DNA of 64,000 nt from the NCBI GenBank assembly GCA_018435055.1, contig JAHDOA010000022.1, positions 50,040 through 114,039 of the forward strand, read 5' to 3'. Numbering within the stretch: position 1 is the stretch's first letter; each line of letters opens with the position of its first letter. Positions 57,565-64,000 of the stretch are shown one piece after another. This DNA is from Pelotomaculum sp. GTDB taxonomy: Bacteria; Bacillota; Desulfotomaculia; Desulfotomaculales; Pelotomaculaceae. Under the pieces are notes generated by a model. That model was not told the DNA's origin. It made no database searches and saw only the letters and a program-made list of their open reading frames with translations. The position numbers were made by a program, and so were the translations under genes.

Positions 57565-57908
57565 AACCGAGAATATTTACGACTGCGTTTTCTAGCGTCT
57601 ACCCGCTACTCGTCCAAAAGGCGGAGCGCAAAGGGCGCACTAAATCCGAGGTTGATGCCGTGATTTGTTGGCTGACGGGGTATGACGATTCTGGTTTGCA
57701 AGCGCAAATTGTGAAGAACATCAATTACGAAACCTTCTTTAGCGAAGCTCCGCAGATAAACCCGAACACCGCTAAAATTTCAGGTGTGATTTGTGGGCAT
57801 CTCGTCGAGAAAATTGAAGATCCGCTTATGCAGAAAATTCGTTGGCTTGACAAACTGGTTGACGAATTGGCAAAAGGCAAGCCAATGGAGAAGGTTTTGA
57901 GGAGCTAA
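57561..57908 (+). CDS. DUF2200 family protein
   Basis: This 115-residue protein matches the DUF2200 family: IFTTAFSSVYPLLVQKAERK at the N-terminus, VDAVICWLTGY near residue 35, then ISGVICGHLVEKIEDPLMQK. No activity is known for the family. It is translationally coupled to the small gene upstream. Confidence 0.85.
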   Translation: MKPRIFTTAFSSVYPLLVQKAERKGRTKSEVDAVICWLTGYDDSGLQAQIVKNINYETFFSEAPQINPNTAKISGVICGHLVEKIEDPLMQKIRWLDKLVDELAKGKPMEKVLRS

Positions 57909-58007
57909 GGGGAACGGTTAATAAGGATAGTCGATTATATTGTGCACAGATTGTCGGATGGGAAAGCACATCCTTTGATAATATCGATGATGAAAGGAGG
58001 TTGTTCG

Positions 58008-58886
58008 ATGGATTCTTTAAGAAGTATGAATAATGCATTGGCATATATTGAAGAGCACCTAACGGAAGATATTGATTTTTGTGAAGTATCAAAAATTGCT
58101 TACTGCTCAGAGTATCATTTTAAAAGGATGTTTTCTTTTTTATCAGGAATTGGCTTGTCAGAATATATTCGAAGAAGGAGACTAACGCTGGCTGCCCTTG
58201 ATTTAAAAGATACAAATTTGAGAATAATCGATGTTGCTGTCAAGTATGGTTATGATTCAGCTGATTCATTCTCCCGAGCTTTTCATTCTATGCATGGTAT
58301 TTTGCCTTCTGATGCTAGAAGTGAGAATACACAATTAAAAGCCTATCCTAGAATGACCTTTCAATTATCAATTAAAGGAGGGTGCGAAATGAATTATCGC
58401 ATTGTTGAGAAAGGACCATTTAAGTTAGTAGGATTTAAGAAGAGGGTTCCAATTATTTTTGAAGGTATCAATCCAGAGATTGCAAAAATGACAGAACTTT
58501 TAACCCCTGAGGCTATAAAAAAGTTAAAAGTACTTTCAAATGTAGAACCAACGGGCATTATTAGTGCATCTACTAACTTCTCGGAAGGGAGAATGGAAGA
58601 AAAGGGTGAGTTGGATCATTACATCGGTGTGGCAGCTTCAAGTGATGAAACAGCCGAATTTGATGTATTGAAAATAGAAACCAGTACCTGGGCGGTTTTC
58701 GAATCCATTGGGCCATTCCCGGAAACACTTCAAAATGTGTGGAGCAGGATATACTCAGAGTGGTTTCCATCTTCAGGATATGAGGCAGCCCCAGGTCCTG
58801 AAATTTTGTGGAATGAGAGTCCGGACACTGGAAATCCGAAGTATAGAAGTGAAATTTGGATTCCAGTAAGGAAAAAAGACTATTAA
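58008..58886 (+). CDS. AraC family regulator with GyrI-like effector-binding domain
   Basis: The ATG at 58008 follows AAAGGAGG and gives 292 residues. Residues 1-110 form the AraC-type DNA-binding domain with two helix-turn-helix motifs ([19 protein letters not shown] and [20 protein letters not shown]). Residues of about 130-290 are a GyrI-like/AraC effector-binding domain ([18 protein letters not shown] near residue 235). Such regulators sense small hydrophobic compounds or drugs. A terminator follows at 58908. Confidence 0.92.
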   Translation: MDSLRSMNNALAYIEEHLTEDIDFCEVSKIAYCSEYHFKRMFSFLSGIGLSEYIRRRRLTLAALDLKDTNLRIIDVAVKYGYDSADSFSRAFHSMHGILPSDARSENTQLKAYPRMTFQLSIKGGCEMNYRIVEKGPFKLVGFKKRVPIIFEGINPEIAKMTELLTPEAIKKLKVLSNVEPTGIISASTNFSEGRMEEKGELDHYIGVAASSDETAEFDVLKIETSTWAVFESIGPFPETLQNVWSRIYSEWFPSSGYEAAPGPEILWNESPDTGNPKYRSEIWIPVRKKDY

Positions 58887-58907
58887 TTACATCAATGTTT
58901 GTGATTG

Positions 58908-58936
58908 AGGGTGCTCCTAGTCAGAGTGCCCTTTTC
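58908..58936 (+). terminator. Terminator after the AraC-type gene
   Basis: AGGGTGCTC and GAGTGCCC pair (two G-U pairs) around CTAGTCA, followed by CTTTTCG. It lies 22 bases after the stop codon. Confidence 0.65.
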
Positions 58937-59078
58937 GTAAACGGTACGATTGGTGGATATGTTCCCGGGAACGGACGGGTTCAAATGACATTCATTCTGT
59001 CCTCTCGAGCCACATGGAGACGGTAGTATTGATAACAAGGGTAGACAAGTAAGGTAAGCGTCAAACAGGCCATCGGTA

Positions 59079-59354
59079 TCACCAAAGATCACCTTTGGCA
59101 ATATCTTTTACCTTTTTGTACTGTTTTCTGATCAGCTGTTTAAATTCTGCATCCGATAGACCATCACCCACATCAACGCCATATTCCGAAAGCATATCAT
59201 AAAAATATTCGGCATAGTCCCTATCCTCCCGCGCCATTTTCTCGTAACGGTCCAGGATCTCTGCCTGAAAGTCCAGTTCGAATATATGCCGGGGGGTCTT
59301 GCCTGACAGGTATTCATTTACCAGTTCCATCATATAATCAATGTTTTTTCCCAT
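59079..59354 (-). CDS. IS66 passenger protein (copy 1)
   Basis: This 91-residue acidic helical protein (MMELVNEYLSGKTPRHIFEL at its start) follows tnpC with a one-base gap and lies inside the element ends. A second version with about 80 percent identity (my count is approximate) follows the tnpC remnant at 62.2 kb. It therefore belongs to this IS66 subgroup. The function is unknown. Confidence 0.8.
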   Translation of the reverse strand: MGKNIDYMMELVNEYLSGKTPRHIFELDFQAEILDRYEKMAREDRDYAEYFYDMLSEYGVDVGDGLSDAEFKQLIRKQYKKVKDIAKGDLW

Positions 59355-59355
59355 A

Positions 59356-60957
59356 TCAGTTTTCCTCCCAGGCGAGTTTTTTCAGATTTGCATCATCCGA
59401 CTGGGGGGTAAATATCTTTTCCGGGATAGCTGTACTACCGGGTAGGAAGTCTGTAACCGAAGCTATGTAACCCACCCTTCCCAAATTAGGGGCATTTGTA
59501 AGAATCCATGTTAAATATTCAAATGGATTCAGGCCATTTTCTCTCGCGCTTACAATCAGGCTGTAATAAATGGCACTGGCCCTGGCTCCCTTTGGCGTGT
59601 TTGCGAATAACCAATTTTTTCTTCCGATCACAAATGGTTTAATGCTGCGCTCAGCGCGGTTATTTGAAATTTCAAGACGCCCATCAAGGAGATATCTCTC
59701 AAGATATCTCCTCTGGGATTTTGCGTAATGCACCGCTTTCCCAAGAAGGGTATTAGGCAAGGCAGCAGTGCCCTCAATCCATTTGTAAAATTCATCAAAT
59801 AAAGGCCTTGATAGCCGGCAGCGTTCCATATGGCGGTTATCGGGGGTAAGCAAGGCAAACTGCTTTTCATAATGGAATAGCTGATCGCAATAGGATACTC
59901 CTATTGCCGCATTGGATTCCGCTTGTTTCTCTTTGGGCAAGGTTTTAAAAGCATCGAAGAATTTGCGCCTGAGATGTGCCAGGCAGCCTACAACGATTAT
60001 GTTTTCTGGAAGCCTGTGATATCCTTCATATCCGTCCGCATGAAGATACCCTTTAAAATTCTTTAAGAATGCTTCCGGATGTATATGTTTTCTATCGGGT
60101 TGATAATCATAGAGTACAATCTGGTGTTTTGCCTCTCCACTGGTGCGGTATAGCCACATATAACTCTTTGACTGCGCCGCCTTCCCTGGTTCTTTAATTA
60201 CCTGCAGGGTGGTTTCATCTCCGTGAAGCACTTCATGTTTACATAATTGACGCTTCATCTCCTCATATACCGGCACAAGCCAGTCCTCACAGGCTTTGAT
60301 CAGCCAGTTTGACATGGTTTGCCGGGAAAGCAGGATGCCGTTTTGCTTCCATTCTTGTTCCTGACGGTACAGCGGCGATGCCATCATGAATTTTTGCACT
60401 GCTATATGGGCAATTGTTTCCGGTGATGCGAATCCGCCTTTTATGACGGGTTCCGGCATATTTGCCTTTATGATAGGAACATGATCTGAGGTAGTCTCAC
60501 AACTCCGGCAGGCATAAACATGCTGAACATGTCGCACAATTACTGCCCTAGCAGGAATAATCTTGAGCTCTTCACGGGTTTCTTTTCCCATTGTATGCAT
60601 TTCGTTGCCGCATTCCGGGCAGATACAATCTTCAACCGGCAACTTATGTTCAATTACCTCAACAGGTAGGTCCTTTGGCAATTTGTCGGTTGTAAGGCGC
60701 GTCCGTTTGCGATAATGTGATTTTACCTCGGTAAAGTCAGGTTCCGGCATGGTCATGTCGGAATTTAATTCGGCCTCGTTGAATATGGTCAACTGACTGT
60801 CGTCTGTTCTTTCGCTTGATACGCCAAATTGCTTATGTTTGGCCAGGCGGATCTGTGACATCAACCACTGTACTTGTTGCTCCAATTGGGCAATCTGGCG
60901 ATCTTTTTCTGCAATTATACCAAGTAGTTTTTCTGCTGATATTCCCTTTGTTTTCAT
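59356..60957 (-). CDS. tnpC: IS66 transposase TnpC
   Basis: This 533-residue DDE transposase has an N-terminal coiled coil (about residues 10-45), a zinc-binding segment (CICPECGNEM and CRSCE), and the catalytic core with LHGDETTLQV, DGYEGYHR and the glutamate in NRAERSIKPFVIGRKNW. The C-terminal tail DDANLKKLAWEE is the same type as in the remnant at 62.2 kb. It appears intact. Confidence 0.93.
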   Translation of the reverse strand: MKTKGISAEKLLGIIAEKDRQIAQLEQQVQWLMSQIRLAKHKQFGVSSERTDDSQLTIFNEAELNSDMTMPEPDFTEVKSHYRKRTRLTTDKLPKDLPVEVIEHKLPVEDCICPECGNEMHTMGKETREELKIIPARAVIVRHVQHVYACRSCETTSDHVPIIKANMPEPVIKGGFASPETIAHIAVQKFMMASPLYRQEQEWKQNGILLSRQTMSNWLIKACEDWLVPVYEEMKRQLCKHEVLHGDETTLQVIKEPGKAAQSKSYMWLYRTSGEAKHQIVLYDYQPDRKHIHPEAFLKNFKGYLHADGYEGYHRLPENIIVVGCLAHLRRKFFDAFKTLPKEKQAESNAAIGVSYCDQLFHYEKQFALLTPDNRHMERCRLSRPLFDEFYKWIEGTAALPNTLLGKAVHYAKSQRRYLERYLLDGRLEISNNRAERSIKPFVIGRKNWLFANTPKGARASAIYYSLIVSARENGLNPFEYLTWILTNAPNLGRVGYIASVTDFLPGSTAIPEKIFTPQSDDANLKKLAWEEN

Positions 60958-61033
60958 AAGGAGATTATACCAGAAAAACCGCGTAATATCAAGATTTCGG
61001 GAGCTTTTTGGACCTATTTCGGGCTGACTCTTT

Positions 61034-61384
61034 TTAAGATATTTGCCGCTCGAATACTTCTTCCCGTTTAAGTTTTTTCTCTAGTTTGGCGCCTTCTATC
61101 AGGTATGATAATTCTTTGGCATCGAGCAGCATAGTGACGGCATCTCCTTTTGCCGGCCAGCGAAAATGGCCACGCTCCAGGCGCTTGAAATACAGCCAGA
61201 ATCCATCGCCATCCCATTCCAGGATTTTTATCCTATCCCGTTTCCGGTTGCAAAAGACAAACAGCGCTTCTGAAAAAGGGTCAAGGGAAAAGCTGTCTTT
61301 AACAAGCGCCATCAAGCCATTGATAGATTTCCTCATATCTGTATGTCCGCAGCATATGTATACGGGTTTTTCGCTCCATCTCAT
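61034..61384 (-). CDS. tnpB: IS66 accessory protein TnpB
   Basis: This 116-residue protein has the IS66 TnpB (IS66_Orf2) signature: YICCGHTDMRKSINGLMALV near the N-terminus, then FVFCNRKRDRIKIL and WDGDGFWLYFKRLERG. It is needed for transposition in this family. Its start overlaps the tnpA stop by one base. Confidence 0.92.
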   Translation of the reverse strand: MRWSEKPVYICCGHTDMRKSINGLMALVKDSFSLDPFSEALFVFCNRKRDRIKILEWDGDGFWLYFKRLERGHFRWPAKGDAVTMLLDAKELSYLIEGAKLEKKLKREEVFERQIS

Positions 61385-61731
61385 TACAGTACCCTTAATA
61401 TGCGGCAGACTTTTTTTATTAGTTCGGGATCGGTATTTTCATCCACGTTGACTCGACAACCGCCGACTTCTATATACAGCGTTGTTTTCGTTAGCCGTTT
61501 GGGTTCAACATGTACCCATCCCTCTGGTACTATGTTTGCGGTTTCTTCCGATTTAATGAGTTCCTTACAGGCTGCCTCCCGCAGCTTTCGCTGCCAGTAG
61601 AAGTATTTATGTCTGCTTATTCCTTTTGCCTGGCAGAAGTCCTTAATGTTTTGCCCGCTGCTTTGCTGTTCTTGGATTATGTGTGTCCACTGTGACAGTC
61701 GGTATTCTGTTGCAATTTTTTGTGTATCCAT
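61384..61731 (-). CDS. tnpA: IS66 accessory protein TnpA
   Basis: This 115-residue protein has the N-terminal helix-turn-helix typical of IS66 TnpA (WTHIIQEQQSSGQNIKDFCQ, then GISRHKYFYWQRKL). Its C-terminal half (LYIEVGGCRVNVDENTDPEL) is also typical of the family. It is the first gene of the element. Confidence 0.88.
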   Translation of the reverse strand: MDTQKIATEYRLSQWTHIIQEQQSSGQNIKDFCQAKGISRHKYFYWQRKLREAACKELIKSEETANIVPEGWVHVEPKRLTKTTLYIEVGGCRVNVDENTDPELIKKVCRILRVL

Positions 61732-61872
61732 ACAACCACTCCGTTCCTAGTTTAAAAAGTTTGCTTACTTTTTCAACTTTTTCAACTGTATTCGTCGTGA
61801 TTGTACTTTTTTTAAATCTTCTATTAAAGGTGAGTGTTTACTTGACGCTTACGTACCTATTAAACTTCGATA

Positions 61873-62148
61873 TCACCAGAACCCGTCTTTGGCAATACTC
61901 TTTACCTTATTATACTGTCTTCGGATCAGCTGTTTGAATTCCTTATCCGATAAATCATCGCCTGCATCAACGCCATCCTCTGAAAGCATATCATAAAAAT
62001 ATTCTGCATAGTCTCTATCTTCCCGCACCATTTTCTTGTAACGGGCTAAGATCTCCGTCTGGAAATCCAATTCGAATATATACCGGGGAGTTTTGCCTGA
62101 CAGATATTCATTTACCAATTCCATCATATAATCAATGTTCTTTCCCAC
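61873..62148 (-). CDS. IS66 passenger protein (copy 2, in remnant element)
   Basis: The GTG at 62148 starts a 91-residue protein closely related to the passenger protein at 59079 (MMELVNEYLSGKTPRYIFEL; ends KVKSIAKDGFW). It appears intact, although its element has lost nearly all of tnpC. The copies have diverged, so the two IS66 elements arrived separately. Confidence 0.7.
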   Translation of the reverse strand: MGKNIDYMMELVNEYLSGKTPRYIFELDFQTEILARYKKMVREDRDYAEYFYDMLSEDGVDAGDDLSDKEFKQLIRRQYNKVKSIAKDGFW

Positions 62149-62149
62149 G

Positions 62150-62218
62150 TCAGTCTTCCTCCCATGCATACTTTTTTGGTTTTGCATTACCCTGCTGCGG
62201 AGTAAATATCTTGAAATA
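62150..62218 (-). pseudogene. C-terminal remnant of a second IS66 TnpC
   Basis: About 22 codons, FKIFTPQQGNAKPKKYAWEE, match the tail of the TnpC encoded at 59356 (IFTPQSDDANLKKLAWEE). The reading frame is cut at 62220, exactly where the inverted end of an IS3-family element begins. Confidence 0.8.
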
Positions 62219-62274
62219 GTCAAGAAAAGCGTACACCCAAAACATCGGTAGAATATGGCAAATAGGATCGACCA

Positions 62275-62395
62275 GGCAGCCCTTTACATGGAGGGAGGCC
62301 TGTGTTAGCCTATTTGGGCAGGAGGCCAACGCATGCGTGGACTCCCTGCGGGCTCCCAGAAACACAGGCCTAGAGGCTCCATGTCAAGGGCTGCC
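62275..62395. repeat. 121-bp long hairpin inside the IS3-family element
   Basis: The left arm GGCAGCCCTT..ACATGGAG..GGCCTGTGTT pairs with the right arm AACACAGGCC..CTCCATGT..AAGGGCTGCC (62361-62395). The interior contains CCAACGCATGCGTGG, a further palindrome. It lies in the non-coding stretch between orfB and the left end of the element (62239-62594). Confidence 0.85.
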
Positions 62396-62594
62396 GTTGA
62401 ATAATAACTAGACTAACTTAATATGGCTAACTCAGTTTTCTTGTTAATTCAAACCAGTTCTTTTTCCAAAAGCGGGATGATAGGTATATATTGCACAAGC
62501 GTAGAATCGTTCCGTATACCTTTCCCGCTAAACGCAGAATAAGGACGGAGTTGCATTGGCTTCTGAGGTTCAGCCCGCACGGCTGTGAAGCGCG

Positions 62595-63484
62595 TTATGC
62601 CGCCGCCTGAATCTGTTCCTGGAAAAGCTTTCGCTTAACAAGCGGCGGGAGGTTCTGCTCATTTGACGTATGCCTTCTTTTTCTATTATAGTAGGTTTCT
62701 ATCCATTCAAAGATATAATGCCGAACCTTATCCCTGTTCATCTTATACAGTGGTAGGCGATAAATAAGTTCTTTTTTAAGTGTGGCAAAAAAGCTTTCCA
62801 TCCGGGCGTTGTCAAAACAGTTGCCTGTCCGCCCCATGCTTTGCCTTAACCCTTTGTTGGCAAGTGTTTCCCTGAATAAGTGAGAGGTAAACTGGCTCCC
62901 CCGGTCGGAATGAACAATCAGCCCCTCGGTCTTTCCATAACGTTTTACGGCGCTATTCAGCGCGGATGTGCATAACGGTGTCTTCATGTTGATGTCCATG
63001 GAAAATCCGACAATGGAAGCATCAAAACAGTCTAATACGGAGCACAGATAGAGCTTGCCATCCTGGCATTTCATCTCGGTGATATCGGTCAGCCATTTGG
63101 TATTGGGGGTCTCCGACTTGAAATCGCCTTTGACTAAATCTTCCGCTGACTGTGCCATAGGATCTGCTTTGGTAATCCCGTGAGGTTTGCGACGTTTTTG
63201 TAGCAGCCCGCGTTCACGGCAAATACTATAGCCCTTGCCATAGCTCGGTTTTAAGATGTCGGGCAATGCATCAATCATGCTCCTTACTCCATATGCGGGA
63301 TGTTCGGATCTCACTTTCTTCAAGGCCGATACCAACGCCTCATCCCGTTCCCTGCGGCAAGGGCGCTTTCGCCAATCGTAATAGCCTTCACGCCGTATGC
63401 CCAATGCGGCACAGCATAAGGCGATAGTTTGAAGTACCGTGATTGTTTGCTATCCAGGTATATAGCTCACGCGGCTTTTTTCTC
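62595..63484 (-). pseudogene. IS3-family transposase OrfB, frameshifted
   Basis: The open part (62595-63404) carries the DDE catalytic core: TDITEMK, VHSDRGSQF and CFDNARMESFF, with a HTSNEQNLPP tail. The N-terminal part is in another frame: from 63476 down to about 63413 the frame reads RELYTWIANNHGTSNYRLML. The two parts would join (LCRALGIRREGYYDW) only if two bases were restored near 63408. The transposase is therefore probably inactive. Confidence 0.8.
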
Positions 63485-63485
63485 G

Positions 63486-63764
63486 CTATCGGCCCGCCAA
63501 AAAACCCATTGCTTTTTTTAGAATATGGTTGGCTTCACGCAGTTCGTCGTTCTCACGCTCCAACCGTTTGAAGCCCTCTTCCGCGGTTTCGCCCGGCTTC
63601 AGTCCCTTAAGATGTTTACCCTGTTGTCCTAGCCGTTCGATACGCTGCCACAGGTATAGCGTTTTGATCGGAATTCCCAGCTTTTCGCTAGTCGTTCTCA
63701 CTCCATGCTGTTCACATACTCGCAGCGCTTCTCGTTTGAATTCCTCGGTGTATTTATTTCCCAT
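63486..63764 (-). CDS. IS3-family transposase OrfA
   Basis: This 92-residue protein has the HTH_Tnp_1 helix-turn-helix (YTEEFKREALRVCEQHGVRT, then SEKLGIPIKTLYLWQ) and a C-terminal leucine-zipper-like helix (LERENDELREANHILKKAMG). The end contains GGTTTTTTGG, a likely -1 frameshift site: shifting there continues as FFGGPIARKKPRELYTW, the expected OrfAB junction. Confidence 0.88.
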   Translation of the reverse strand: MGNKYTEEFKREALRVCEQHGVRTTSEKLGIPIKTLYLWQRIERLGQQGKHLKGLKPGETAEEGFKRLERENDELREANHILKKAMGFLAGR

Positions 63765-63927
63765 TTTCGCAACATCTCCTTGACTATATTTTTGTCAAGG
63801 GTGTGCGCTTTTATTGTATCAGTCCAGAAATAGCAATTTAAAAGCGAGTTTTACGCTTTGGTTCTGGCAGGGATAGCCATAAAAGAATAAGGGGATGACT
63901 ACTATTAACAGTCACCCTCTTTATCCC

Positions 63928-64000
63928 CGGCAGAACCCCGTCAGGCGCTCGGGTTGCTCTCCAGCATTGCCCTATCCTCCTGGCGGGTAAGAGCCATCTA
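63928..64000 (-). ncRNA. Candidate structured RNA or mobile RNA element, copy 2 (runs to window edge)
   Basis: On the minus strand this reads AGGGCAATGC, a TGCT-GGAG-AGCA hairpin, then ACCCGAGCGCCTGACGGGGT. It shares GAACCCCGTCAGGCGC exactly with 43198-43213, and the same order of hairpins. Its 3' end is followed by AGGGTGACT, which forms a hairpin with AGTCATCCC (63885-63918 region). It may extend past the window. Confidence 0.4.

Larger units (their letters stand above)
59054..61852 (-). mobile_element. IS66-family insertion sequence (copy 1, apparently complete)
   Basis: Inverted ends GTAAGCGTCAA (59054-59064) and TTGACGCTTAC (61842-61852) bound a 2.8-kb element with tnpA, tnpB, tnpC and a small passenger gene, all on the minus strand. 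No 8-bp target duplication is visible (CAAGTAAG left, GTACCTAT right). The right end abuts the left end of a second, diverged IS66 remnant, which may explain this. Confidence 0.88.
62221..63817 (-). mobile_element. IS3-family element inserted in an IS66 remnant
   Basis: CAAGAAAAGCGTACACCC (62221-62238) is matched in inverse orientation by GGGTGTGCGCTTTTATTG (63800-63817), 16 of 18 positions. Between them lie orfA, a frameshifted orfB and a 370-base non-coding stretch. The left end interrupts an IS66 tnpC. A clear target duplication is not visible. Confidence 0.7.

Overview
The window looks like a chromosomal segment of a Gram-positive clostridial bacterium of the Peptococcaceae type (Pelotomaculum/Desulfotomaculum-like). 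The basis is inference from gene content: a T-box leader, strong Shine-Dalgarno sites with frequent GTG and TTG starts, a DUF881 pair, copper-amine-oxidase stalk-domain proteins, an SLH-domain exoenzyme, a Flp/Tad pilus operon run by a DegS/DegU-like pair, and dense short palindromic repeats.

Layout. 1-7.4 kb: tryptophan genes trpB(partial)-trpA, then a T-box leader, then trpE-G-D-C-F and a DAHP synthase. 7.6-12.3 kb: small genes, two DUF881 proteins, a decayed DUF1287 gene, a stalk-domain protein and an acetyltransferase. 12.4-12.6 kb: a frameshifted relic of a secreted-peptide gene. 12.8-24.6 kb (minus strand): a two-component system, two Flp pilins and a complete Tad assembly operon, ending in a DUF192 protein and a chemoreceptor-like protein. 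24.9-31.6 kb: three exported proteins (beta-propeller/stalk protein, DUF3160 lipoprotein, CapA-like protein).

31.7-43.0 kb (minus strand) is the most unusual part. An NHLM-type peptide export system (adaptor, C39 peptidase/ABC, second ABC) is followed by nine intact small genes, and a tenth lies 3 kb further on. All encode short double-glycine leaders. Eight carry a core of the form C-x(2-4)-C-x-W-x(15-17)-H-x5-H, which looks like a miniature zinc finger; two carry a four-cysteine core. No peptide-maturation enzyme is present. The block is flanked on both sides by polar amino-acid importer genes whose substrate-binding proteins are circularly permuted. One is fused to its permease, and one is separated from its permease only by an A9 frameshift.

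46.2-52.6 kb: a diguanylate cyclase, a DUF441 protein, a MoaE-like protein, an azoreductase, a possible structured RNA, an SLH-anchored 5'-nucleotidase, and relics of a GHKL kinase and of a REP-associated (RAYT) transposase. 52.6-58.9 kb: a TetR-controlled ABC exporter, an alpha/beta hydrolase, a small gene pair and an AraC/GyrI-like regulator; this part looks more AT-rich by eye and lacks the repeats. 59-63.8 kb: an intact-looking IS66 element next to an IS66 remnant that is itself interrupted by a frameshifted IS3-family element.

Twenty copies of a 27-29 bp palindromic repeat lie between 11.4 and 52.6 kb. Several form the 3' ends and stop codons of genes. The RAYT relic lies between two of them.
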